Positions 46,808 to 56,035 of a stretch of 64,000 nucleotides of DNA are shown here, piece by piece. The stretch spans positions 124,001-188,000 of the forward strand of contig NZ_JAFIDJ010000002.1 in assembly GCF_017051705.1 (NCBI RefSeq), in the 5' to 3' direction. The notes under the pieces were generated by a model. That model did not search any database, was not told the origin of the DNA, and was given only the letters and a program-made list of their open reading frames with translations. The stretch comes from Algoriphagus lutimaris (lineage in GTDB: Bacteria > Bacteroidota > Bacteroidia > Cytophagales > Cyclobacteriaceae). Each line of letters opens with the position of its first letter. The first letter of the stretch is position 1. Made by a program: the position numbers and the translations under genes.

Positions 46808-47281
46808 ATGATACTCGGCTTTCTACTATTGATATTATCCCTTACTCCACCCCAATTCACCAAGGCAGGTGAAGCTAAACTGGAACGTATGATCCAAGAA
46901 CGCGATGCCTTGACCGCAGAATGGAAAAAAAGTGAAAGTAAGAAGTCGGGGATTTTTGGGAACCGCACCAAAAAAGACATGATCGAGACCAATGAATGGC
47001 TGGAAAGAATTCTAGCCAAGGACAATCTGATCATGGACGAACTTCGAATGATCGGCGATATTGAAACCACTGTCGCCACTCAAACCGGAGAGGATTATAA
47101 AGCAATTACCTTGAAACTGGAGCAGGATGTACAGGCATTGAAAAGAGCATTGGCGGAACGAGACAAAACCATCAACGGAATGCTTGAAACGCGTAGGACA
47201 TTTGAATGGACTACTGTTATTTTTTTCCTAAGTACACTTGGGCTAGGGTATTGGATTTACAGAATTAAGAAAGGATCCTAA
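46808..47281 (+). CDS. Membrane-anchored coiled-coil protein of unknown function
   Basis: 157 residues from the ATG at 46808; the frame upstream runs only to a TTG. It has a signal peptide or signal anchor (hydrophobic residues about 2-15), then a long charged helical region likely to form a coiled coil (about 20-125, for example LEQDVQALKRALAERDKTI), and a C-terminal transmembrane segment (TTVIFFLSTLGLGYWIYRI) with a short basic tail. This predicts a periplasmic coiled coil held by one or two membrane anchors. Family not recognised; it follows the decayed stretch. Confidence 0.6.
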   Translation: MILGFLLLILSLTPPQFTKAGEAKLERMIQERDALTAEWKKSESKKSGIFGNRTKKDMIETNEWLERILAKDNLIMDELRMIGDIETTVATQTGEDYKAITLKLEQDVQALKRALAERDKTINGMLETRRTFEWTTVIFFLSTLGLGYWIYRIKKGS

Positions 47282-47364
47282 TCTACTCTATTAAAAGTCA
47301 GATTTAGTTGATGTGCACATATTGCGTAATTAAACTATAATGACAAACAACTACCCTTCTCTTC

Positions 47365-48024
47365 TTATTTCAATCTTGCAATAGGAGTTCTAGCGCCTTT
47401 GGTTTTTTGCTCCAAATCTACCAAAATCTCCGCATCCAAAGGCAGAAACAAATCAACTCTGGATCCGAATTTAATAAACCCGAACTCTCCTCCCTGCTCT
47501 AATTCAGAACCAGGCTTTACATACCATTTGATTCTTCTCGCTACAGCTCCTGCAATTTGTCTCACCAAAATCTGAGTTCCTTTAGCATTACGAATCACCA
47601 TGGTAGTTCTTTCATTTTCGGTACTGGATTTTGGATGCCAAGCTACTAGGTATTTGCCAGGATGGTATTGAAAAAAATCAACCACACCTTTGATTGGGGA
47701 ACGGTTTACATGAACATTTATAGGAGACATAAAAATAGAAACCTGTCTTCTGTTTTCTTTTAAATATTCTTCTTCAAAGGTCTCTTCTATGACCACTACT
47801 TTCCCATCAGCTGGAGCATATACTAAATTTTCATCATTAGGAAGCGGAAAAACCGGATTTCTAAAGAACTGAAGTACCAGCAAATAAATAATAATACTGC
47901 CTAACATGGATATGTTTAGCAAAACTATTTGCTCCGGCAAGAAATAATAAAGCAAGTAATTCAACGCTACTAGGATGATCATCATCCAAAAAAGCAAAAC
48001 TCTACCTTCTCTGTGTATTGTCAT
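47365..48024 (-). CDS. psd: Phosphatidylserine decarboxylase family protein
   Basis: 219 residues, the short prokaryotic form. Two hydrophobic segments at the N-terminus, then the catalytic part with FMSPINVHVNRSP and the C-terminal processing site KFGSRVDLF, where self-cleavage before Ser makes the pyruvoyl cofactor. It makes phosphatidylethanolamine in the inner membrane. It starts 74 bp after gdhA and beyond that gene's terminator; cdsA lies a little further upstream on the same strand. Confidence 0.92.
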   Translation of the reverse strand: MTIHREGRVLLFWMMIILVALNYLLYYFLPEQIVLLNISMLGSIIIYLLVLQFFRNPVFPLPNDENLVYAPADGKVVVIEETFEEEYLKENRRQVSIFMSPINVHVNRSPIKGVVDFFQYHPGKYLVAWHPKSSTENERTTMVIRNAKGTQILVRQIAGAVARRIKWYVKPGSELEQGGEFGFIKFGSRVDLFLPLDAEILVDLEQKTKGARTPIARLK

Positions 48025-48033
48025 ATCTGGGTC

Positions 48034-48066
48034 AAATAAAAGGCGTGGAGTTTAGATCCACGCCTC
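48034..48066 (-). terminator. Intrinsic terminator of gdhA
   Basis: Perfect 9-bp stem AGGCGTGGA with TCCACGCCT (7-nt loop) between gdhA and psd; TTTTATTT follows on the minus strand. Confidence 0.8.
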
Positions 48067-48098
48067 AAAGATAAACTATTCTATGGATTGATTAAAAA

Positions 48099-49376
48099 TT
48101 AGAATCCTCCGCGGTAAGTATAAGTTTTAGCAACTTTATCAATTGCTACAATATAAGCAGCAATTCTCATCGGCACATCATATTTCTGAGACGCCTGATA
48201 CACATGGTCAAAAGCATCTTTCATTATCCGGTCGGAACGTCTGTTGACACGATCAGCAGTCCATTTATAACCTAATCTATTTTGAACCCACTCAAAGTAA
48301 GAGACGGTCACTCCACCAGCATTGGCTAAAATATCCGGCACAGCCATGATTCCTTTATCATTGATAATGGCATCTGCTTTCGCTGAGGTCGGTCCATTGG
48401 CACCTTCTACAATCAGTTTGGCTTTGATTTTCTCCACATTGTGGATGGTAATAACATCCTCTACCGCTGCAGGAACCAACACATCTACCTCTAAAAGTAG
48501 CAGTTCACCTGGATCAGATAATTTCTCTGCTCCTTTGAAACCTTCCAAGGTTCCGTTATTGGTGTCCCTATATGCCACAGCCTCCTGGATATTTATTCCA
48601 TTACTATTGTAATAAGCACCGGAAATATCCGATACCGAAACGATTTTCAATCCTCTTTCTTCCAACAACAGTGCGGCCCATGATCCCACATTTCCAAATC
48701 CTTGTACCGCACAGGTAGCTTGGAAAGGGTTGATTTTCAATTTTTGCATGGCAGCCATGGCAGAAACCATCACACCACGACCGGTCGCTTCTGTTCTACC
48801 CAAAGAACCTCCTAATACCAAAGGCTTTCCAGTTACTACTGCGTTGATCGTCATCCCTTGGGCTTTGGAGTACTCATCCATCAACCAAGCCATCTCCCTT
48901 GGGCCTGTCCCCATATCAGGAGCAGGAATATCCTTATCAGGTCCGAATACATCAATCATTGCCAAAGTATAAGCTCGAACTAATCGCTCAATCTCTCCTT
49001 TTGACATTTCTCTAGGATTGCAACGAACTCCACCTTTACCACCGCCGTAGGGAATATCCACGACAGCACACTTCCAGGTCATCCAAGCGGCCAAGGCCTT
49101 CACCTCGTCCAAATGAACATCCGGAGCGAATCGGATACCTCCTTTAGCAGGACCTAGAATGTTTGAATGAATTACTCTGATTCCTTCGAAAACCTGAATT
49201 TTTCCATTATCCATGGTAATCGGCAAGGAAACGATTACTTGTTTAGCGGGATTTTTTAAGACGCTATAAACCTCATCAGAAAGACCAAGTTTTTCGGCGG
49301 CAATGTTAAATCTCTCCATCATTGACTCCAATGGATTTTCTTTATCCATTATTGGAGCCGGTTCGATATAAGCCAT
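48099..49376 (-). CDS. gdhA: Glu/Leu/Phe/Val family dehydrogenase (glutamate dehydrogenase)
   Basis: 425 residues. Substrate and catalytic Lys motif PYGGGKGGVRCNP and GPAKGGIRFAP, and the nucleotide motif GFGNVGSWAA. The size is typical of NAD-type hexameric glutamate dehydrogenase. It interconverts glutamate and 2-oxoglutarate and links amino acid breakdown with the TCA enzymes encoded at 28-34 kb. Monocistronic with its own terminator. Confidence 0.93.
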   Translation of the reverse strand: MAYIEPAPIMDKENPLESMMERFNIAAEKLGLSDEVYSVLKNPAKQVIVSLPITMDNGKIQVFEGIRVIHSNILGPAKGGIRFAPDVHLDEVKALAAWMTWKCAVVDIPYGGGKGGVRCNPREMSKGEIERLVRAYTLAMIDVFGPDKDIPAPDMGTGPREMAWLMDEYSKAQGMTINAVVTGKPLVLGGSLGRTEATGRGVMVSAMAAMQKLKINPFQATCAVQGFGNVGSWAALLLEERGLKIVSVSDISGAYYNSNGINIQEAVAYRDTNNGTLEGFKGAEKLSDPGELLLLEVDVLVPAAVEDVITIHNVEKIKAKLIVEGANGPTSAKADAIINDKGIMAVPDILANAGGVTVSYFEWVQNRLGYKWTADRVNRRSDRIMKDAFDHVYQASQKYDVPMRIAAYIVAIDKVAKTYTYRGGF

Positions 49377-49446
49377 ATTGGGTTTTTATTTAGAATATCA
49401 AATTCGACGCAAAATTAAGTAGATTTTCAGTATACAGATGCAGGAA

Positions 49447-50286
49447 TTAGAATATTTTCAAAAACGCGGTAATAAAAGGGGCCGAAAGTAACAATCCGTC
49501 AAAACGGTCCATAAATCCTCCATGCCCAGGCAAAATATGACCACTGTCTTTAATTTCTATAGAACGCTTAAACAGGGATTCAATCAAATCTCCATAAGTT
49601 CCCGCGATGATAATAATTCCTGCAATAACCAGCCATTTCCAATCTTCAATTACATGAAAATATCTTGCCAACACAAAAGCTACGGCTATGGCTGAAAATG
49701 CTCCACCCAAAAACCCTTCCCAGGATTTCTTTGGAGACACACGTTCAAATAACTTTGTTTTACCAAACTTTGTTCCTGCAAAATAGGCCCCGGTATCACT
49801 TGCCCATAAAATCAACAAACAGCCAATTAAGATTTCAAAATGGTACACTTGGTCCACAGAAAAGACTGCCAGATTCAATAAAGAAAAGGGAACGGCTACA
49901 TAAAATATACCCAAATACGTAAATGCGACTCCGGTAAATGGTTTTTTGTCTGTTTTCCTATACAGCTTAATAAATAAGGTTAGGGAAACCAAGGGGAACA
50001 TGAGATACAGGTACTCATGAGGGAACTGCTCTTTTTCTATCAAAAATGTAAGGGTGAAAATCATGAGCCCCAAAAAGGTCCCAAAACTTTTCAAAGGTAA
50101 CATTCCATCCAAGCCAGACAGTTTGTAAAACTCCATTTGAGAGAAGCCAAGGATGACTGCAAAAATGAAGAAATAGGTCCAATCTGAATAAATGCTTCCC
50201 CCTACAACTACTAAGGCTCCGAAAAATGCGGTGATGGCTCTTTGCCCTAAATTGCTGTAATTATTGATATTAAAACGTGATCTCAT
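49447..50286 (-). CDS. cdsA: Phosphatidate cytidylyltransferase
   Basis: 279 residues, about eight membrane segments, with the CdsA signature SDTGAYFAGTKFGKTKLF followed by SPKKSWEG and DLIESLFKRS. It makes CDP-diacylglycerol, the precursor of the phosphatidylserine that Psd uses. Its start overlaps the end of the DUF2007 gene by 17 bp. Confidence 0.94.
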   Translation of the reverse strand: MRSRFNINNYSNLGQRAITAFFGALVVVGGSIYSDWTYFFIFAVILGFSQMEFYKLSGLDGMLPLKSFGTFLGLMIFTLTFLIEKEQFPHEYLYLMFPLVSLTLFIKLYRKTDKKPFTGVAFTYLGIFYVAVPFSLLNLAVFSVDQVYHFEILIGCLLILWASDTGAYFAGTKFGKTKLFERVSPKKSWEGFLGGAFSAIAVAFVLARYFHVIEDWKWLVIAGIIIIAGTYGDLIESLFKRSIEIKDSGHILPGHGGFMDRFDGLLLSAPFITAFLKIF

Positions 50287-50476
50287 TCTGGATTATATTG
50301 TTTGCAAGCAGCAGATCTTTCTTCTGTACCAGTACTTCGTAAGTACCAAACACATGATAGATCGTTTCTTTTTTATTTAAAACTACTGCGTTAATTTCAT
50401 TTTCTTCCAGGACTCCTTTGACTATCTCCGCCCGGACCTGCATGTCACTTTCAAATACTTTAATCCAATTTTCCAT
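50270..50476 (-). CDS. DUF2007 putative signal-transducing protein
   Basis: 68 residues, one ferredoxin-like alpha/beta unit: IKVFESDMQVRAEIVKGVLEENEINAVVLNK then a beta strand with YEVLVQKKDLLLA. It resembles small DUF2007 proteins in fold and length. It overlaps the CPBP gene upstream and cdsA downstream by 17 bp each, so the three are translationally coupled. Function unknown. Confidence 0.8.
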   Translation of the reverse strand: MENWIKVFESDMQVRAEIVKGVLEENEINAVVLNKKETIYHVFGTYEVLVQKKDLLLANNIIQNEITF

Positions 50477-51404
50477 TTTCGGGCAAATTAATTTTCTTAA
50501 GGTAATAGATTCCTACTACAAGTACCAATAAGCCCAAAAATGCAGCTGAATAAGATACGTCATCAGTAGACTCCAAATCAAAATCAATCATCCCTTGATT
50601 GGACAGGTATACCATGATGACAGTAAAGCTATTGTTGAAAATATGGGCTAGAATTGGATAAAGCAGACTTCCGGTAAACAGATATAAATATCCGAAAATC
50701 GCCCCTAAGAAAACTCTAGGTAAGAACCCATAAAACTGAAGGTGTATAGCAGAGAAAATAATGGCTGTCATCCAAACTCCCCAATGCCCGGATTTTAGAT
50801 AGCGGTGCATTTTGGCTTGAACCAACCCTCTAAAAAACATTTCTTCACCAATTCCTGCTAAGACCCCGATGACTAAAATCCCCATGACCAACTCAGGAAT
50901 CGTCTGGAAATCTGTCAAAAATTTGGTCAATTCCATCAATTGCTCCTCTGTAGATTTCATCCAGGCCTCCAGTTCTGACATGGATTCAGGAAGTGCTAGG
51001 TTAGAATTCAAGTAAACCAAGAGAGAATTAAAGAACATTCCGCCAACCGTTATGGCTAGAACAATTAACAAGGCATTCCACTGAAATCTGGAATTTTGAA
51101 CCTCCCAGTGAAGGTCCGCCTTATCAATAAATCTAATAATCACCCAAGCGGCCACCCAAAATCCAATGCCCGAACCAATTCCTTGAACAAAAAGCATGGC
51201 CATTCTACCATTAGGCACATCAAATTCTCCATTTATTAGTCCCAAAAGGTCTTCTACAGGGATATTAAATAAGGCCGGAACAAGAGCCAAAGCGATTCCC
51301 TGCAATAAAACTAATACTCCAATAGCAACTAAAACAATGACAATCAGGGATAAAAGCCAGTTTTTCCGTTGAGCTATTTCTGAGTTGGTTTCGTAAATCT
51401 CCAT
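50460..51404 (-). CDS. CPBP family intramembrane glutamic endopeptidase
   Basis: 314 residues, about eight transmembrane segments. The Abi/CAAX-protease motif is EEMFFRGLVQ (Glu-Glu...Arg), followed by FSAIHLQFYGF and ILAHIFNNS, the three conserved sites of the family. Substrate unknown; such enzymes act in prenyl-protein processing, bacteriocin immunity or membrane protein turnover. First gene of an overlapping trio with DUF2007 and cdsA. Confidence 0.9.
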   Translation of the reverse strand: MEIYETNSEIAQRKNWLLSLIVIVLVAIGVLVLLQGIALALVPALFNIPVEDLLGLINGEFDVPNGRMAMLFVQGIGSGIGFWVAAWVIIRFIDKADLHWEVQNSRFQWNALLIVLAITVGGMFFNSLLVYLNSNLALPESMSELEAWMKSTEEQLMELTKFLTDFQTIPELVMGILVIGVLAGIGEEMFFRGLVQAKMHRYLKSGHWGVWMTAIIFSAIHLQFYGFLPRVFLGAIFGYLYLFTGSLLYPILAHIFNNSFTVIMVYLSNQGMIDFDLESTDDVSYSAAFLGLLVLVVGIYYLKKINLPENGKLD

Positions 51405-51442
51405 ATTTGAGGTAAATTTACGCGCAAATTTATAATACAGAA

Positions 51443-52432
51443 GTGGTTAAGATAGGAAAGTTGGAATTGGGAGAGTTTCCCTTGCTGTTAGCACCGATGG
51501 AAGATGTGAGTGATCCGCCTTTCAGAGCCGTGTGTAAACAAAATGGTGCTGATCTCATGTATACAGAATTTATCAGTTCAGAAGGACTGATTCGTGATGC
51601 TGCCAAAAGCGTCCAAAAACTCGATATTTTCGATTATGAGAAACCTATTGGGATTCAAATTTTTGGAAATGACATCGAATCCATGCGTGAAGCAGCCGCG
51701 ATCGCTGCGGAGGCTGGACCGGATATTTTGGACATCAATTACGGTTGCCCGGTCAATAAAGTAGCCTGCAAGGGAGCCGGAGCAGGCATATTGCTGGATA
51801 TTGATAAAATGGTCTCCATGACAGCCGAAATCGTGAAAGCAGTAAATATCCCTGTTACTGTCAAAACCCGATTAGGTTGGGATAATGACACCATCCGTAT
51901 CGTGGAAGTAGCCGAACGATTACAAGATGTAGGAATTCAAGCCATCAGCATACACGCTCGTACCAGGAAACAAATGTACAAGGGAGAGGCAGATTGGAGC
52001 TATTTAAATTTGGTAAAAGACAATCCTCGACTTCATATTCCTGTCTTTGGAAATGGAGATATTGATTCTCCTGAGAAAGCTCTGGAATATAAAAACAAGT
52101 ACAATGTGGATGGAATGATGATCGGAAGAGCAGCAATTGGCTACCCTTGGATTTTCGATGAAATCAAACATTTCTTAGCTTCAGGAAAAAAACTGGAGGC
52201 ACCTACCATTGAGGAGCGAATCGCAGTAACCAAAAAACATTTGGACTTTTCGGTAGAATGGAAAGGCGAGAAGCAGGGTATTTTGGAAATGAGAAGACAC
52301 TACACCAATTATTTCCGTGGAATGCCCAACTTTAAAACGATACGAACCGAAATGGTCACGGCAGATAGTTACGAGCATGTCTGTCAATTGTTAGACCAAG
52401 TGGCAGATCAATATGCTGACTACGTTTTCTAA
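51443..52432 (+). CDS. dusB: tRNA dihydrouridine synthase (DusB type)
   Basis: 329 residues starting at a GTG at 51443 that leads into KIGKLELGEFPLLLAPMEDVSD. FMN barrel with LDINYGCPVNKV and the catalytic Cys in KVACKGAGAG, SIHARTRKQMYKG and GRAAIGYPW. It reduces uridines in the tRNA D-loop. Divergent from the CPBP gene, separated by 38 bp. Ends at a strong terminator. Confidence 0.93.
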   Translation: MVKIGKLELGEFPLLLAPMEDVSDPPFRAVCKQNGADLMYTEFISSEGLIRDAAKSVQKLDIFDYEKPIGIQIFGNDIESMREAAAIAAEAGPDILDINYGCPVNKVACKGAGAGILLDIDKMVSMTAEIVKAVNIPVTVKTRLGWDNDTIRIVEVAERLQDVGIQAISIHARTRKQMYKGEADWSYLNLVKDNPRLHIPVFGNGDIDSPEKALEYKNKYNVDGMMIGRAAIGYPWIFDEIKHFLASGKKLEAPTIEERIAVTKKHLDFSVEWKGEKQGILEMRRHYTNYFRGMPNFKTIRTEMVTADSYEHVCQLLDQVADQYADYVF

Positions 52433-52442
52433 AAATTATAAA

Positions 52443-52478
52443 AGGGCTTGAAATTTATTTTTTTCAAGCCCTACTTTT
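52443..52478 (+). terminator. Intrinsic terminator of dusB
   Basis: Perfect 11-bp stem AGGGCTTGAAA with TTTCAAGCCCT (8-nt loop), then ACTTTTT. Confidence 0.85.
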
Positions 52479-52538
52479 TGAAACAAATATTATTTGGTTT
52501 TGCTTCCTTTGTAAGAGCTTTTTAAAGCAGGGCGATCC

Positions 52539-53435
52539 ATGAAAACTACCACCAACGATGAATCTCTGAAAAACTGGGGAATGCTTATCCTTTTGGCATT
52601 GGTATGGGGAAGTTCCTTTATCCTTATCAAAAGGGGCTTGGAAGTTTTCTCTCCAGGGGAAGTCGGTGCCTATAGAATTGTAGCGGCAGCGACATTTCTG
52701 CTTCCCTTATCACTTCCAAGAATAAAAAACCTCAACAAACATCAGATTATCTATTTAATCATTGTAGGGTTGGTAGGAAGTTTTATTCCTGCTTTTCTTT
52801 TTGCCAAAGCACAAACCCAACTTAGCAGCTCCCTGACAGGAGTACTCAATGCCCTTACTCCATTATTTGTTGTGATCATAGGAGCTATTTTCTTTGGTTC
52901 CAGGATTACTAGAAGGAATGGAATTGGCTTAGCTATTGCATTTATAGGCGTTTTTATTCTAGTTACCGTCAAAGAAGGGGAAGACTTTAACGCATTCTCT
53001 GGTATCAATGCCTATGCATTATTCGTGATTCTAGCATGTATTTGTTATGGGTTCAATTTGAACATCATCAAATTTAAATTTGAACTGTTGAAGCCCATAG
53101 AAATTACCGCTATTTCGCTCTTAATGGTCCTCCCAATAGCCTTGGTATTCCTATTTACAAGTACCGATTTTTCATATAAAGTGGTGAACGTTCCTGGAGC
53201 ATTAACAGCCCTGGGTTTCCTGACTCTCCTAGGAGTTTTAGGAACAGCCTTAGCCCTCATCATCTTCAATATCATGGTAAAGAGAGTCACTCCTGTCTTT
53301 GCCAGCTCGGTAACTTACCTCATTCCAATCGTCGCCATTATGTGGGGAGTATTAGATGGTGAAATATTATTAGTTGGCCATTATATAGGAATCGCGGCAG
53401 TAATTTTAGGTGTTTGGTATGGGAATAGAAAATAA
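52539..53435 (+). CDS. EamA/DMT superfamily transporter
   Basis: 298 residues, ten hydrophobic segments in two EamA repeats (GMLILLALVWGSSFILIKRG at the start and AYALFVILACICYGFNLNI at the midpoint). Exports amino acids, nucleotides or other metabolites; the substrate cannot be told. Monocistronic, converging with the DUF3810 gene. Confidence 0.9.
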   Translation: MKTTTNDESLKNWGMLILLALVWGSSFILIKRGLEVFSPGEVGAYRIVAAATFLLPLSLPRIKNLNKHQIIYLIIVGLVGSFIPAFLFAKAQTQLSSSLTGVLNALTPLFVVIIGAIFFGSRITRRNGIGLAIAFIGVFILVTVKEGEDFNAFSGINAYALFVILACICYGFNLNIIKFKFELLKPIEITAISLLMVLPIALVFLFTSTDFSYKVVNVPGALTALGFLTLLGVLGTALALIIFNIMVKRVTPVFASSVTYLIPIVAIMWGVLDGEILLVGHYIGIAAVILGVWYGNRK

Positions 53436-53516
53436 GACTAGTAGAATTCCTCTCAAATTTTCACAAATGATTTTAGTTTTACCGCTATAACCTCTTTTAA
53501 AAATATAAAACCAAAT

Positions 53517-54590
53517 TTACTCTCCATTCATTCTCTTCCTCCAGGCATAAGCCAACATAGGAAGTTGTTGGTAACTTTTCACCCCAGCTTTTACTCCTTG
53601 GGATTTCAAAAATATATCATTGGACTTTCGGCTCAATTCATAAGAAATTGGTTGAATAGCCTCGCTGGCTTCTCGGATAGAAAGAATATCTTTTTTCACT
53701 CCAAGGTCCAAACTTTGAATAAACACTTTGTAATCCTCAGGATCCATTCGATAATAATCGCGGATTTGATACATCAGTAACCTCAATTGCCCAGAATATT
53801 TTAACAGAGGATCATCACTATTTCCACAAATCACCCAAGCGATAAAATTCGCCTCTCCTTCATTGGTCACTCCATAGCTATGGGCCATTTCATGTGCAAC
53901 TGTGAAGGGTTGCTCCAAGGGATGCAGGGTAGGGTCGATATAACTCTCTCCAGTAAATGGAAAGTAGATTCCCAAAATTCCCATTCTTCGCATGAATCCC
54001 GGTGGTGGAAATAATTTGGTTCTAGGCCTACCGGTAAAATTCAATCCCAACATATCCAAATTCTCTCCCATATTGATCCGTACCACCTTTTCCAACTCTG
54101 GGTAAGGCAAAATTTCAGTAATGGCAACTGTATCAGTGGTAATCAAACTTCTATATTGCTCTACCAAACGTTGGGTGATCAATACTTCCTCCTTAAGTTT
54201 CTCCAAATCCAAAGATTCGGTTTTTAAACCTAATTGCTGGAAAATCGGTGTGCGCTGATAATTGTAGCCCCACAGCACCAAAAAGAAAAATATCAAGGCA
54301 CCCAATCCATTGGCCAAAGCCCGAAATGAATATAAGTACCTTCTTTTCCAACCATTTTTTTCTCTAAGTCGGTGGATATAAATTCCAAAAACAAGAACTA
54401 CGGTGATGATAAAAAAATAGACGCTGGGAAATGGCAAATACCCCAGCGTCTGATCTATGACATTCCGAATTACCGGAAAGAACTTTCTTGAATAAATCTC
54501 ATCTGTTGCCTCTGGGTTGAGAGATGCCAAATATCGAATTCCCAGTGCAATCACACCAAGAATTGCCCAAGACCAATCTCTTTTCCCCAT
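53517..54590 (-). CDS. DUF3810 membrane protein with zinc-protease-like motif
   Basis: 357 residues with two or three N-terminal membrane segments, then a soluble domain carrying HEMAHSYGVTNEGEAN, a HExxH-like site in which a Glu follows the first His, plus a later Glu. The DUF3810 family is typical of Bacteroidota and other Gram-negatives and may be a membrane-bound peptidase; activity is unproven. The Nfu gene ends 14 bp upstream. Confidence 0.85.
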   Translation of the reverse strand: MGKRDWSWAILGVIALGIRYLASLNPEATDEIYSRKFFPVIRNVIDQTLGYLPFPSVYFFIITVVLVFGIYIHRLREKNGWKRRYLYSFRALANGLGALIFFFLVLWGYNYQRTPIFQQLGLKTESLDLEKLKEEVLITQRLVEQYRSLITTDTVAITEILPYPELEKVVRINMGENLDMLGLNFTGRPRTKLFPPPGFMRRMGILGIYFPFTGESYIDPTLHPLEQPFTVAHEMAHSYGVTNEGEANFIAWVICGNSDDPLLKYSGQLRLLMYQIRDYYRMDPEDYKVFIQSLDLGVKKDILSIREASEAIQPISYELSRKSNDIFLKSQGVKAGVKSYQQLPMLAYAWRKRMNGE

Positions 54591-54604
54591 CAGTACAGAT
54601 TTGC

Positions 54605-55186
54605 TTAAATTCCTTCTGCCTCCACTTCCTTCACTTCCGGAAGCATTCTAGTCAAAAGGTTTTGAATTCCAGCTTTTAGCGTAACCGTGCTAGAAGGACA
54701 TCCTGAGCATGAACCTTGAAGCAATACCTTTACCACTCCATCGTGGAATGAATGGAATACAATCGCTCCACCGTCCTGCTCTACAGCCGGCCTGATATAT
54801 TCATCCAGAATCCCTTTGATTTTCTTCACTACCTCTGAATCATTCTCATCAAATAAAGGATCCTTATCAAAATTTGCTTTTACTACAGGCTGCCCTGATT
54901 CTAAATAAGCCTTGATATGATCTCTAAATATATTCTGAACTTCAGACCATTCAACATCTTCAGATTTGGTTATGGTCACAAAATTGGACGCAACAAAAAC
55001 TCTCCGAACAGCTGCAAAATTAAACAGTTCCTGAGCCAAAGGACTATTTTCTGCACTTGCAGCATCTGGGTAATCAAAACTTACTCCATCTTCGGCCAAC
55101 ATAAAATTAGCTACAAACTTTAGGGAGTTCGGGTTTGGATTAGCCTCCATGTATAAATGGACAGGTCTCGCTTGTGCTTTTAGCAT
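54605..55186 (-). CDS. NifU/Nfu family Fe-S cluster carrier
   Basis: 193 residues from the ATG at 55186; the longer frame starts at a TTG. The N-terminal Nfu_N domain (YMEANPNPNSLKF) and the C-terminal NifU-like domain with GSCSGCPSSTV, whose CxxC pair binds a [4Fe-4S] cluster, are both present. It delivers Fe-S clusters to client proteins. The ThuA gene lies 77 bp upstream and DUF3810 14 bp downstream on the same strand. Confidence 0.92.
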   Translation of the reverse strand: MLKAQARPVHLYMEANPNPNSLKFVANFMLAEDGVSFDYPDAASAENSPLAQELFNFAAVRRVFVASNFVTITKSEDVEWSEVQNIFRDHIKAYLESGQPVVKANFDKDPLFDENDSEVVKKIKGILDEYIRPAVEQDGGAIVFHSFHDGVVKVLLQGSCSGCPSSTVTLKAGIQNLLTRMLPEVKEVEAEGI

Positions 55187-55263
55187 GGTATTCTCTTTTT
55201 TGTTTAGAAAACCGAAATCATAGGATTTAGTTCCGGAAGCTGCAAATTTCAACAAGAAATCTC

Positions 55264-55998
55264 TTATTTCATAGGATGACCTGTAGCGGCATACCAGATC
55301 CCTCCATAAAGATGCTTCAAGAAATCAGGATCTTCCCAAGCAGACTCCACGTGTCCCAACGCGGTATAAAATACTCTTCCTCCATCAAATTCATGGTACC
55401 AGGCCATTGGGTGGTTTTCGCCATTTCCCTTCGCGACCTTATAAGTACTTTCGTCAGCTTTTACCAAGACTTTGATATCTGGATTGATCTCTCTGAATTC
55501 ATATAATTCATCTGTCCAGAGCCAGTTTTTAGGCAAATGCCAAGTCGCTGGGTGATTCTGATCCACCACTTCTAATCTTAAGGTTTGTTGAGCTGGGTGA
55601 GATAGGAAATAAGCTCCAATCATCTTATTATACCATGGCCACTCGTATTCAGTATCTGTCGCTGAGTGAATCCCAACTACCCCTTTACCACTTTGAACAA
55701 ATTTCTGGAAGGCCGCTTTTTGTTCCGCGTTGAAGATGGTACCCGTGGTAGTGGTCAGGATCACCACATCGTATTTTGCCAAGTTTTCATCTGTAAATAC
55801 GCTGGCATCTTCTGTAGTATACACACTAAATACATGCGTTTTCCCCATTTTCTTCAAGGCAACTACCGCATCGGAAATAGATTGATGACGGAATCCAGCG
55901 GTTTTACTGAATACCAATGCTCTGAATTGTTGAGCAGGAGCTACTAGAGCAATACTGAAAATCAGCCCTAGTGTGAGCAAAGATTTTTTTAGGTTCAT
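55264..55998 (-). CDS. ThuA domain-containing exported protein
   Basis: 244 residues with a Sec signal (cut near VAPAQQ) and a ThuA-like class I glutamine amidotransferase-type fold: LVFSKTAGFRHQSI, VVGIHSATDTEYEWPWYN, GRVFYTALGH. Bacteroidota secrete many such proteins; a role in sugar metabolism is suggested by the trehalose-utilisation name only. Substrate unknown. Confidence 0.85.
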   Translation of the reverse strand: MNLKKSLLTLGLIFSIALVAPAQQFRALVFSKTAGFRHQSISDAVVALKKMGKTHVFSVYTTEDASVFTDENLAKYDVVILTTTTGTIFNAEQKAAFQKFVQSGKGVVGIHSATDTEYEWPWYNKMIGAYFLSHPAQQTLRLEVVDQNHPATWHLPKNWLWTDELYEFREINPDIKVLVKADESTYKVAKGNGENHPMAWYHEFDGGRVFYTALGHVESAWEDPDFLKHLYGGIWYAATGHPMK

Positions 55999-56035
55999 TG
56001 GTTCTTAGATTTGATTATAAAGTAATTGATAAATT

